From JAVVEH01 sp032251435 (GTDB lineage: Bacteria; Verrucomicrobiota; Lentisphaeria; Oligosphaerales; MVZH01), in assembly GCA_032251435.1 (NCBI GenBank), contig JAVVEH010000039.1:1-39299 (forward strand): a stretch of 39,299 nucleotides of DNA, read 5' to 3'. The position numbers were made by a program, and so were the translations under genes. Under the pieces are notes generated by a model. That model was not told the origin of the DNA. It saw only the letters and a program-made list of their open reading frames with translations, and did not search any database. Of the stretch, positions 24,726 to 32,638 are shown in pieces. Numbering within the stretch: position 1 is the first letter of the stretch; each line of letters opens with the position of its first letter.

Positions 24726-25691
24726 CTAGAGGCTGTACCTCCGCCGCCACCGGTTCATGGGTTCCGGCTTCTTTCCAGCCTGCATCAGTTCGCCCATGCG
24801 TGTGACCTGGGCGAGTGACTGTTCGGCCAGGGAACCGTCCTGGTAGATCCCGATATTCAGGGTGACCGCGCCGCCATTAATATGGCAGGTATGAAGGTAA
24901 TCGTGCAGTTCCGGATCAAAGAAACGCGGCGCATCTATTTTTGCTCCCGGAGTGCTATGATACCAGAAGCAGTCGAGCCACACGAGACTGTGCCATTGCT
25001 TGTCGCCGATCAACGGCCGTCCGGGACGGACACGCAGATCACTGGCTTCTCCCGCGAGGAATCCCTCATCCTCCAAGACATACTGAAAGGTATTGGCTCC
25101 CGGGTTCAGCGCGTAGACACTGTCCGGATTGCCGGCGCGGACGGCCTCGCCCCAGCCGGAACCTTCAAAGCGTGAGCAGTCCCACGTGAACTTGGTGCGC
25201 GGCCCCGAATAGGCGCAGTCAAACCACCAGCCGGAAATCTGAGATCCCATCTGTTCCGACCATCGCCGCACCACGCCCGCATACCGTTTCTGGAACTCGC
25301 TCTTGTCTGACGGATCACGATCCCAGTCAAAGCCCTCAATCATTTCGTCCCCGCAGGGAGTTGATGTCATGTAGGCGAGAACCCGAATACCGCGCGGCGT
25401 CAGATTCTCGGCGATCTCCTTGAAAAGGTCACGCTTGGAACAGCGGCCCGGAACGATTTCTTCCAGATACGCATTGGGTGAGCAGAACAGGCCTTCGCCA
25501 TGACCAAACGGAAAGATCAGCCAACCCGCGCCGGTAGCGGCGATTTCATCACAGAATCTCGCCACGGGGAAGGCATTGACCCGGTCATCCCAGTCTTTGA
25601 GCTCTGGCGCGCCCGGGCGGGGGGCCGTCTGAGAGACCCAGTGCACCATCAGGCCAAAGGGACCTTTTTGCATCCATCTAATTGCGGGCAT
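24726..25691 (-). CDS. GH29-like (alpha-L-fucosidase-related) TIM-barrel protein
   Basis: The start KGPFGLMVHWVSQTAP resembles the KFGxxxHWG strand of GH29 fucosidases. Other barrel strands read FCDEIAATGAGWLIFPFGHGEG, LTPRGIRVLAYMTS and ISGWWFDCAYSG. In GH29 the catalytic nucleophile is the Asp of the WxD strand, here Asp158. The protein is 321 residues and lacks the C-terminal sandwich of true fucosidases, so it may belong to a related uncharacterised family. No signal peptide. AAGGAG precedes ATG 25691 at ideal spacing. It follows the sulfatase on the same strand, separated by two hairpins. Confidence 0.6.
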   Translation of the reverse strand: MPAIRWMQKGPFGLMVHWVSQTAPRPGAPELKDWDDRVNAFPVARFCDEIAATGAGWLIFPFGHGEGLFCSPNAYLEEIVPGRCSKRDLFKEIAENLTPRGIRVLAYMTSTPCGDEMIEGFDWDRDPSDKSEFQKRYAGVVRRWSEQMGSQISGWWFDCAYSGPRTKFTWDCSRFEGSGWGEAVRAGNPDSVYALNPGANTFQYVLEDEGFLAGEASDLRVRPGRPLIGDKQWHSLVWLDCFWYHSTPGAKIDAPRFFDPELHDYLHTCHINGGAVTLNIGIYQDGSLAEQSLAQVTRMGELMQAGKKPEPMNRWRRRYSL

Positions 25692-25747
25692 TTTAGTCTC
25701 CTTAATCTTACCACATCAGAGGGTCGTGCGAAATAGATAAAAACCTC

Positions 25748-25839
25748 GTCTCGCACCTCGTCTAAAATGCATACGAGCACGGAAAACCGGACAAAGTGCG
25801 AGGTGCGAGACAACGTGTGAAATTGCGCATTTCGCAATT
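25748..25839. repeat. two hairpins in the sulfatase-GH29 gap
   Basis: GTCTCGCACCTCG (25748-25760) is repeated inverted at 25799-25811 with a 38-base loop. AATTGCG-CATTT-CGCAATT (25821-25839) forms a second, compact hairpin seven bases past the sulfatase stop. No T tract follows either on the minus strand, so they look like mRNA processing or stability elements rather than terminators. Confidence 0.7.
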
Positions 25840-25845
25840 CCCCGC

Positions 25846-27276
25846 TTACCACATGGGCTCGGGCATGAGCTGGTTCATCGTTCCCGGTCTTGTTTCATCT
25901 TTCCACCACTTGGGCCCTTCGGCGAGCACTTCATCATCGTAGGCAATCAGTTTCCGCTTCATCTCCTCGAAAATCTCGGGGTAGTGGTTGCTGACATCGG
26001 CTGTTTCCCGGGAATCCTTGGCCAGATTATGCAGTTCGAATCTCTCACGCAGGGGATCCGCCAGGATCTTCCAGTCTCCTTCACGCAAAGCCACTGTGAA
26101 CTCGAAGAATGTATTGCGCCAGTACAACGGCTTGTGCCGCCGGAATGATTGATTTTGAAGCAGCGGCAGGATCGACTGACAGTCCAGGGGACGGTCGTCG
26201 GGTATAGGCAATCCGGCGGCGTCAAGCGTCGTCGCGAAAAAGTCCGAACCGATAACCGGTTCGGAACAGATGGTGCCCGCCGCGACACCCGCTTCCCTAA
26301 ACCCTGACGGCCAGGAGATGATTCCCGGCACACGAATGCCGCCCTCATGCGTATGCTTCTTGCGGCCGCGCAGGCCGCCGGTGGATCCGCGATACCGACT
26401 TCCGTCATAGGGGCTGTCGCTGGTGTTGAACGTGCCAAATTCGTGCTTTCCTTCGGGGCCATTGTCACTGGTGTAGGACAGCATCGTGTTGTCAAACAGA
26501 CCCCCTTCCTTCAGTGCGTTCACGATGACCCCGACAGCCTCGTCAATCTGGGTGATGTTGGCGTAATACTGGCGCAAACTTGGATCTTGCACATCCGGAT
26601 AACGCGCGAGGTATTCCGGATCGCTGTTAATAGGCCCGTGGGGTTCATGGAACCAGACCGTGACGAAAAAGGGCCGACCTCCCTCTCTATGTTCCCTAAG
26701 CCAGGTGACGAACTCTCTCGCCACAATCTGAGCCGAGAAGCCCTTCATCTCGCCCATAGCCTCACCATTGCGGAAGAAGTTCCGCGGATTCTCATGGTTT
26801 GGGCGGGCGACATTGCCCGTGGAAAACCAATCATCGTAACCGTAGTCGTTCATGGTCGGCTGGCCGGCAAGCTCTCCACCCATCTTGAAGTTGTGTGTCT
26901 CTTCGGGCTTCCCTCGAACCGATGTCTCATCGTAGTAGCTGAGATGCCATTTGCCGAAGTGCGCGGTTTGGTAACCGTTATTCCTAAGGACTTGAGGCGT
27001 GGTCACCTCACTCTTGGGCAGGTGGCAGAAATGATTGTGAGGGATCCATCGGTAAACCCCGTTGCGAAATGGCGTTCGTCCGGTCAGAATCGCGGCCCGG
27101 GAGGGTGAGCAGACGGAATCCGCGGCGTAGCAATGGGTGAATTTCATCCCTTCGACCGCCAACTGATCAAGATGAGGACTTTTTATGAAGGGATGACCAA
27201 AGCATCCAAGGTCACCCCAGCCCTGGTCATCGGTAAGAATTTGAACGAAGTTAACTGCTGCTGGCATGGTTCTCAT
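25846..27276 (-). CDS. sulfatase, formylglycine (Cys-type)
   Basis: Hydrolyses sulfate esters, here probably on a polysaccharide. The activating motif CSPSRAAILTGR (Cys56, converted to formylglycine by FGE or anaerobic maturase) is intact. The metal-binding start ILTDDQGWGDLG (Asp16-Asp17), HFGKWHLS and YTSDNGPEGKHE follow. 476 residues, S1 family. There is no signal peptide: the start lies immediately before the first catalytic strand, unlike most sulfatases of this phylum. Three closely spaced starts are possible (TTG 27285, ATG 27276, ATG 27267), none with a clear ribosome site. It begins 30 bases after the prepilin stop and heads the catabolic part of the run. Confidence 0.9.
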   Translation of the reverse strand: MRTMPAAVNFVQILTDDQGWGDLGCFGHPFIKSPHLDQLAVEGMKFTHCYAADSVCSPSRAAILTGRTPFRNGVYRWIPHNHFCHLPKSEVTTPQVLRNNGYQTAHFGKWHLSYYDETSVRGKPEETHNFKMGGELAGQPTMNDYGYDDWFSTGNVARPNHENPRNFFRNGEAMGEMKGFSAQIVAREFVTWLREHREGGRPFFVTVWFHEPHGPINSDPEYLARYPDVQDPSLRQYYANITQIDEAVGVIVNALKEGGLFDNTMLSYTSDNGPEGKHEFGTFNTSDSPYDGSRYRGSTGGLRGRKKHTHEGGIRVPGIISWPSGFREAGVAAGTICSEPVIGSDFFATTLDAAGLPIPDDRPLDCQSILPLLQNQSFRRHKPLYWRNTFFEFTVALREGDWKILADPLRERFELHNLAKDSRETADVSNHYPEIFEEMKRKLIAYDDEVLAEGPKWWKDETRPGTMNQLMPEPMW

Positions 27277-27306
27277 AGTGAGCAAAAATGATTGCAGGCG
27301 CCCATT

Positions 27307-28077
27307 CTACGGCGTGGGCGACAATTCGCCGCCGGAGCCCAATTCGAGGTCGGAATCATAGCTGATCAGTTCCTCCGCCATCACCTTGTACACGGGTTGA
27401 AAATCATAGGATGCCACATGACCGTCCAGGAAAGCCACATTATTGGCCATTTTGCCGTGAATACCACCATAGAGCACCCCTGTAATGTGGAGATACTGTC
27501 CGAGCCTGTCGCCTTCAAACCGGGTCCATCCTGTGCTTTGCCAGACATCGTAGTTATCAAAAAGGATACCGGCTGAGCTGGGCTTGCCGACCGCCGAAAT
27601 CTTCAGCCCGAAAGCAGGCAGATAGGGGGCTCCCGGCAAACCAGACCTGTACGGAACACCGTAGTGATACCTTTGAATTTGCGTGGCTTTCGGTTTAGCC
27701 GGGCAGCCGTTCCATACCGGCGAGGCCACCTCTCCGAACCCACTGAGGAACCGCCACGGATAGTAGGTGGGATCCGGGCATGGGCTGCCCTCAATATACT
27801 CATTGATGAAGACGGGCCATTTTTTCCCTTCCAGCTCGCCCATACCACCCAGCCACCAGCCAGAGTCGGGATCCAACGGCCAGACAAGTCTTTCGTCATG
27901 ATCCTCCGCAAACATTATTTTCCCCAGCATGACCTGCCTCATGCTGCTCCGGCACGCAATATCCTCGGCCGCCTGCCTCGCCTTGGATAGCGCGGGAAGC
28001 AAAATCGCCGTCAAAATGGCTATGATGGCGATGACCACGAGAAGTTCTATGAGTGTGAAACCATGTTTTTTCCGCAT
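27307..28077 (-). CDS. type II secretion/pseudopilin-like prepilin with H-x-DG C-terminal motif
   Basis: The prepilin signal MRKKHG followed by FTLIELLVVIAIIAILTAILLPALSKARQ (shown in two parts: FTLIELLVVIAI and IAILTAILLPALSKARQ) is cleaved before Phe and methylated by PilD; Glu5 of the mature form is present. The C-terminus HGKMANNVAFLDGHV is the H-x9/10-DG motif of the DUF1559-like prepilins that are hugely expanded in Lentisphaerota and Planctomycetota. The body is rich in Trp, Tyr, Pro and Gly (YIEGSPCPDPTYYPWRF). The role is unknown; it may be an extracellular binder for polymeric substrate, given its place before the sulfatase. 256 residues; GCGAGG precedes ATG 28077. Confidence 0.9.
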   Translation of the reverse strand: MRKKHGFTLIELLVVIAIIAILTAILLPALSKARQAAEDIACRSSMRQVMLGKIMFAEDHDERLVWPLDPDSGWWLGGMGELEGKKWPVFINEYIEGSPCPDPTYYPWRFLSGFGEVASPVWNGCPAKPKATQIQRYHYGVPYRSGLPGAPYLPAFGLKISAVGKPSSAGILFDNYDVWQSTGWTRFEGDRLGQYLHITGVLYGGIHGKMANNVAFLDGHVASYDFQPVYKVMAEELISYDSDLELGSGGELSPTP

Positions 28078-28172
28078 ATGCGACCTCGCCGCACGCAAGT
28101 GTTTACGTTGCAGGCCTTTCGGGTCTGTCGGTCTCTGCGAATGGCATTGATTGCGCCAAAAGGATCGAGGTA

Positions 28173-28304
28173 TTATTTCTGACCCCTGTCACTATTGCAA
28201 AACCGCCTCCGCATTCTCTTTATCAATTCGTTCGATGAGCCGCTGCTTGAACAGACCGCGCCTACCGCCAGGCATACACACACCGCCACTATTTGTCTCT
28301 TCAT
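28173..28304 (-). CDS. small secreted or lipoprotein-like peptide, 43 residues
   Basis: ATG at 28304 lies two bases after the stop of the large Cys/His protein gene, with AGGAG inside the end of that gene at ideal spacing. The peptide starts MKRQIVAVCVCLAVGAVCSSSG, i.e. (in parts) a basic MKRQ, a hydrophobic core, and Cys followed by Ser/Gly. The residues before that Cys are not a perfect lipobox. The tail is basic (IKRMRRRF) and ends at TAA 28173-28175. Coupled translation and the signal-like N-terminus support a real gene; no homologue is recognised. It could be a small entericidin-like lipoprotein. Confidence 0.6.
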   Translation of the reverse strand: MKRQIVAVCVCLAVGAVCSSSGSSNELIKRMRRRFCNSDRGQK

Positions 28305-28306
28305 GT

Positions 28307-30532
28307 TTATCGCTCCTGTCTCTCGCCCAGGTGAATGAGGCTGCGATCCTGGCGAAGGGCTTTCATGTATTGCGCGTGGAGCGTTTTGAGTCTATGACTG
28401 TACTCGCTAAGCGTAGCTTCCTTCTTTGCCTCACTCAACTTGCTGAACTGGCCATCGATAACGCCATCCCTGAAAGCTTCGAACATATAGAACTGATTTT
28501 TCGGGTTTGGATTCCAAGGATGGCGACTTAGGGGGTTGATCTTGTCCGCGGAGGGGCATTGAATGGATCCATTCTTTGTATAGGAATTATGGTATACGGC
28601 GTTGGCGATGGCCGTCATAAACTCGTCATCCGCGCCCAACTCCGGAGTCGCCTCGTGCACCAGCATCACCCCCTGCATACTGATCGAATAATGGCCCACA
28701 TCATCCGCCCCGCCGAGCAGGAGACCGTTTTCCCTTTTTGTGTTACCCCCGGCTGCGTAGGGATAGTAGAAATATTTCTTTCCATCCGCTTCAGTGTACA
28801 AGCATCCAATCTTTTTCCAGTTTTTGTACCATTCCTGGACGCACTTGCGGTAGCGGTCGATCGTCGGCTGATAGGCCTTCGTCTTTTTGAGCGCCTGCAG
28901 ATCCTCAAGCGCTGCCGCTGCCGTAGCGATTGTGCCGACGCCATTGGAAGCACGGTTAAAGGCCCGGCCTCTAAAATCATCCGCCAGCGGTTTAGGGATG
29001 CCCATTTCAGGATCGAGGTCCTCGTTTCCTTCGCAGGTTGGCTTCAGCGTGGAAACGATGCCCTTGAGGAATCCTTCGGCCTCATCGATTTCTTCCTGGC
29101 TGGCTTCGCCCTTCCGGGCCAGTTGCAGCGTGATCCGCGCGCTGACGGCCATGGAATACATGAACGCCATCCCCTCGGGATCTCCTGCTTTCAGTTGGGC
29201 GACATCAGGATACTCCACGCACCGCTTGTGGTAATGCCGGGCCGACACGTAGAGGGCGTCGAGGAGACGTTTGTCTCCTGTGGCTCGATAGGCCTGGTAG
29301 TAGGTAAGCCACTGGCCAACGGGAAAGAAGAACCGCATACCCATGAACTGCTCCAACGAGGCCAGTGGATCTTCAAACGGCGTTTCCAGGATGCCGTAAT
29401 TCGTGGCCAGCGTCTCCTGGATTAGACCATCAATCTCCTCCTTCGAAGGCAATTGGTCATAGGAGAAGGCTTTCGGCGCCCACCCTTCAGGAGGCGTAAA
29501 CGCTGGCGGGATGGGCATCCTTTTCAACGCTTCCATGTCTACCTTCGTGACGCTCGGGCCTCTCTCGATACAGTGTTCACACACGTAAAAGAGCTCAAGC
29601 CCTTTGTCTTCCGCATATGCTTTGGCTTCTTTCTGCGTCATGATGAAATTGTCGGGACTGACTAAAAAACGGTGGCACCCGGCTTGATGCCATTTAAGCC
29701 TTGTTCCGTCCTTCATATATTGAGCGATGCCGGGGGTGTCTTCAGTAAATTCCTTCTCCGGGTACTTCCGCCGGTAGCCTTGGAAGCAGCAGCGGCTTCG
29801 TCCTGATTGACCTGATTCGCCAATCCTCCAGCCCTCCTTGTCAGCCTGCTCCAACGTGATAACTTTCTTCCTATCCTTGAGAAGCAGCATCGGGCAGTTC
29901 TCCTCATGAACGCGCATCCAGAGCACGTCACAATAGGCTTTGGTGTTGGGATCATACTCCTTCGCCGGGATCTCAAGCCAACTCTTTCTTGCTTTTGCCC
30001 CCTTCCGTCCGTATTTGCTGGATCCGTCCGCTGCCTTCTGGCTTTCTTCATTCTTTTTGCCGCCATCGGGGTTTCCTTTGCCGGGTGTGGTGCTGCCCGG
30101 ACACCGTGAGCACAGCGGCACGCCAGCCTCGGCCAGCGTCATCTTCTTGTGCGTTTTTTTCATCTCGTCAGTCAGCCGCCGGCATCCGTCGCGGTGACAA
30201 CGTTTACCCTTGCCATCATAGTAGACTTCAATATCGCCGCTGATGCCGGGGGCAGCTTCGGTTGACGCCGCGGAACCGCTCTTCGGCGTCACAGCGCCGA
30301 CCGGACACTTGGAGCATGGCGGCAGTCCCCTCTTTTCGGCTTCGGCCAGTGTCATTTTCGTCATCTTCGCCAGCTCGTCTGGATCCTTTGTCAGTCGGCT
30401 GCAGCCGACGACATGACAGCGTTTTCCGCTACCGTAGTATACCGTGGTGTCGCCCGAAAGCTCCGCACCGCGGGCGGCATAAGTTCCAAAAACCATCATA
30501 CCTGCAAAAACGATCATCGCAATTTTTTTCAT
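28307..30532 (-). CDS. exported protein with four Cys/His metal-binding modules and an all-helical catalytic-like domain
   Basis: The 741-residue protein has a signal peptide (MKKIAMIVFAGMMVFGTYAARG). Four copies of a module H-x3-C ... C-x2-C follow: His40/Cys44/Cys73/Cys76; His113/Cys117/Cys141/Cys144; His209/Cys213 with adjacent Cys248-Cys249; His282/Cys286/Cys318/Cys321. Modules 1 and 2 share KRCHxxGCxRLT and MTLAEA before the CS[K/R]C. The pattern resembles the YHxxxC...ALxxGxxPCxxC metal site seen in Ada-type and thermonuclease-associated domains. After a hinge, residues about 345-741 are helical (RFFFPVGQWLTYYQAYRATGDKRL, in part; YVSARHYHKRCVEYPD) and resemble alpha/alpha-toroid carbohydrate enzymes, with YYPYAAGG and ADDVGHYSISMQG as possible active-site turns. 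I know no named family with this combination. It heads the sulfatase/glycosidase run. Confidence 0.7.
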   Translation of the reverse strand: MKKIAMIVFAGMMVFGTYAARGAELSGDTTVYYGSGKRCHVVGCSRLTKDPDELAKMTKMTLAEAEKRGLPPCSKCPVGAVTPKSGSAASTEAAPGISGDIEVYYDGKGKRCHRDGCRRLTDEMKKTHKKMTLAEAGVPLCSRCPGSTTPGKGNPDGGKKNEESQKAADGSSKYGRKGAKARKSWLEIPAKEYDPNTKAYCDVLWMRVHEENCPMLLLKDRKKVITLEQADKEGWRIGESGQSGRSRCCFQGYRRKYPEKEFTEDTPGIAQYMKDGTRLKWHQAGCHRFLVSPDNFIMTQKEAKAYAEDKGLELFYVCEHCIERGPSVTKVDMEALKRMPIPPAFTPPEGWAPKAFSYDQLPSKEEIDGLIQETLATNYGILETPFEDPLASLEQFMGMRFFFPVGQWLTYYQAYRATGDKRLLDALYVSARHYHKRCVEYPDVAQLKAGDPEGMAFMYSMAVSARITLQLARKGEASQEEIDEAEGFLKGIVSTLKPTCEGNEDLDPEMGIPKPLADDFRGRAFNRASNGVGTIATAAAALEDLQALKKTKAYQPTIDRYRKCVQEWYKNWKKIGCLYTEADGKKYFYYPYAAGGNTKRENGLLLGGADDVGHYSISMQGVMLVHEATPELGADDEFMTAIANAVYHNSYTKNGSIQCPSADKINPLSRHPWNPNPKNQFYMFEAFRDGVIDGQFSKLSEAKKEATLSEYSHRLKTLHAQYMKALRQDRSLIHLGERQER

Positions 30533-30612
30533 TTTTCAATCTTTTACTCTGTCTCAAGTGGTTTGTTTACCGTCAGGGGTGTGGGTTGAACTTAATTATA
30601 AATTGATATCGG

Positions 30613-31188
30613 TCAAGATTTCCGCTGTCTATAATCCACCAGCACGTCTTCAAGAGCTCGTTTCGGCACGTGATGAACACCGTCCTCACTGCGCCAGTAG
30701 GCGGTGCCGCCGTCGGGCGGCATGGGTTCGAGAACCACGGTTTCGGCCGGTTTGCCCAAGGCCAGGACAAGGTGCGCGTTCACCGCCTCGGGAATACTGA
30801 AGGCGGCTTTGATGTCATCACGCTTAATCGCGCCCATCATGCAGCACCCGTAACCCGCCTCTGCGGCGGCGAGCTGGATGGTTTGAGCCGCGATGCCGAC
30901 GTTATGCCCGGGCGCGGCTTCCGAGAGGATGATGATATAGCCGGTCGGGCGCTCGCCCGCAGCCGGGCCGGGCCAGTCTTTCAGCGCGCCGGCCCAGGCC
31001 AGGTTCGGAAAGAGGACCGCCCGGTCTTCAGGCCGACTCACGATCATGTAGCGGAGTTTCTGGCTGTTGCCGCCGCACGGCGCCAGCCGGGCGACATCCA
31101 CCAGGCTTTTCAGCGCGTCGGCGGACAGGGGATCCGATTCGTCAAAACGCCGGTAGGTCCGGGCTTTTTTCACGAGATCTTTAAACAT
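30613..31188 (-). CDS. nitroreductase-family flavoprotein
   Basis: An FMN/NAD(P)H oxidoreductase of 191 residues. ARTYRRFDESDPLSADALKSLVDVARLAPCGGNSQKLRYM, read in parts as RTYRRFDES and LAPCGGNSQKLRY, is the nitroreductase N-terminal FMN-phosphate site. GHNVGIAAQTIQLAAAEAGYGCCMMGAI (in parts NVGIAAQTIQLAA and GYGCCMMGAI) is the conserved central helix. LVLALGKPAE is the last strand. The physiological substrate of such enzymes is usually unknown. It sits between a PEP-CTERM gene and the exported Cys/His gene, 80 bases before the latter. No ribosome site is obvious at ATG 31188. Confidence 0.9.
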   Translation of the reverse strand: MFKDLVKKARTYRRFDESDPLSADALKSLVDVARLAPCGGNSQKLRYMIVSRPEDRAVLFPNLAWAGALKDWPGPAAGERPTGYIIILSEAAPGHNVGIAAQTIQLAAAEAGYGCCMMGAIKRDDIKAAFSIPEAVNAHLVLALGKPAETVVLEPMPPDGGTAYWRSEDGVHHVPKRALEDVLVDYRQRKS

Positions 31189-31311
31189 GGGGATAATCCC
31201 TTCGTCATGTTGTTGGACGGTTCATCTTTCCCGGTTCTCCGACCTGGGAGCGAGGGCATGTTAAAGCGCCACCTCCCTCATGGGGCTGATATTCCATGCG
31301 GCGGACAATCC

Positions 31312-32331
31312 TTATTTCGCCCGACGGCGCACGGTGAATAAACCCAGCAGACCCAAGAGGGCAAACGTGGACGGTTCAGGGATCGGCGCCCCCAGACTGA
31401 GGGTGTTGGCGCCGCCATCGAACGCAAAGTAAGCGCCGTCGCCCAACCCGACTGTCGGGTTGGTGGCATCGGCCCAGGACAGACCCCCAAGCGCTGTGGA
31501 TGACTGGCCATTGTAGAGCAGGCGATCCGCGCTCCATTCGATTTCGGCCCAGTCATCCGCATTGGAGACCGTGAATGTCATCAATGAACCAGAGAGCCAG
31601 TTGAATTTTCTTTCTGTGATAAGTTCGGTAGCGCTCAGCGCCACAAAATCAACCGCCGTAAACGAGCCGGGGGTGGCTCCGCCAATAACGTAGGTTAACT
31701 GAGAGCCACTGTTATTTCTGCCGAAACCCAAAAAGTTGACACTTACGGTCCCGCCATTGAGGTTAATATAATTATCGCCTGAGGCTAATGAATTGATTCC
31801 AAACGTGTTGGTGGCCGACTCAGTAATAGTCGAGAACGCTCCCCCATTGATCGTTAGAACCGCCCCCCCGGACAAAAAAACGCCACGCCCAGTCCCGTAT
31901 TGGGTAAACGATCCGCCGTTGATAATCATCGTTGAGGCAGTGATAGATGAATTTGAATTGGCGCCGCCAATGATGGCGCCGGATTCAAGGGTGGTTTGGT
32001 TGCCCCCGGTTATTTTGAACCCTCTATTTCCTGCGGATCCCCACGTGCCGCCATTCTGTGTGAAGGCGCCGCCATTGAGGTTGTAATCACTACCAAACCC
32101 CGCGCTGCCGATCGTTCCCGCGGTCTGGGTTATGAAGTAGGTGTTGTTGAAATCCACGTTCACAGTGCCGTTCACCGCGATGCTTCCCGGATTCCCGGCG
32201 CTTGTGGGCAGTCCATTATCCCAGTTGCCGGAAAGGGCGATATCACCTCCCAGGAAAACGGTGTCCGCGAAACCCGTCGGAGCCAAAGCCAGCGTGGAAA
32301 CAGCCAAGGTGAGGGCGAAGGTTTTCACCAT
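31312..32331 (-). CDS. PEP-CTERM sorting-domain surface protein, paralogue of the first
   Basis: The 339-residue protein has a signal peptide ending at PTGFAD, then a GDIALSGNWDNGLP opening shared with PEP-CTERM protein 1. A Gly/Asn/Thr-rich beta-helix-like body (NLNGGAFTQNGGTWGS, IINGGSFTQYGTG, LTINGGAFSTITES, INLNGGTVSVNFLG) follows. It ends in a sorting signal IPEPSTFALLGLLGLFTVRRRAK, read as PEPSTF, LLGLLGLF and RRRAK. ATG at 32331 has GGAG six bases upstream. An upstream in-frame start at 32433 would add 34 residues before the signal peptide and is rejected. Exported and probably anchored by an exosortase encoded elsewhere. The leader of about 250 bases is unusually long. Confidence 0.92.
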   Translation of the reverse strand: MVKTFALTLAVSTLALAPTGFADTVFLGGDIALSGNWDNGLPTSAGNPGSIAVNGTVNVDFNNTYFITQTAGTIGSAGFGSDYNLNGGAFTQNGGTWGSAGNRGFKITGGNQTTLESGAIIGGANSNSSITASTMIINGGSFTQYGTGRGVFLSGGAVLTINGGAFSTITESATNTFGINSLASGDNYINLNGGTVSVNFLGFGRNNSGSQLTYVIGGATPGSFTAVDFVALSATELITERKFNWLSGSLMTFTVSNADDWAEIEWSADRLLYNGQSSTALGGLSWADATNPTVGLGDGAYFAFDGGANTLSLGAPIPEPSTFALLGLLGLFTVRRRAK

Positions 32332-32584
32332 CTTTTCTCCAATGTGTTTAATGGTCGTCGCGGCGGCTTGTTTTTCCGTGCGGACAATGTTGAGACTGAC
32401 GTTGCCGTGAGTGACTATGGATGACGCTGTCATGATCGAATCTCCTTTTTGCCCTTGAGGCGGTTTGTTTTTCCAGCGGTCTGGATGTCAGTTACGGTCA
32501 TTTATGAATCAAAAACGATCCCATCGTTTAATCGCGCGATTTCATACGTGGCGGATAGACGTGACATGGCGAAGAACCACCGCC

Positions 32585-32638
32585 AGTATAGCGCCCAATA
32601 TTATGAGTGTCAAGATAATTTTTCATTTAATTTTAAAC
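32585..32638 (-). promoter_or_regulatory. promoter with extended upstream element for PEP-CTERM gene 2
   Basis: On the minus strand TTGACA (32608-32613), 17-bp spacer and TATACT (32585-32590). The 30 bases ending in TTGAC (32609-32638) match those of the first PEP-CTERM promoter at 24 positions. Transcription would start near 32578, about 250 bases before the ATG. Confidence 0.78.

Noticed and set aside
24726..25691. confident call as alpha-L-fucosidase
   Set aside because: Only the first strand and the WWFD strand resemble GH29, and the C-terminal sandwich is missing, so only a related-family label is supported.
30595..30616. minus-strand promoter TTGACC...TATAAT before the Cys/His protein gene
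   Set aside because: The two boxes are only 10 bp apart, too close for sigma-70; the TATAAT may be real but lacks a partner.
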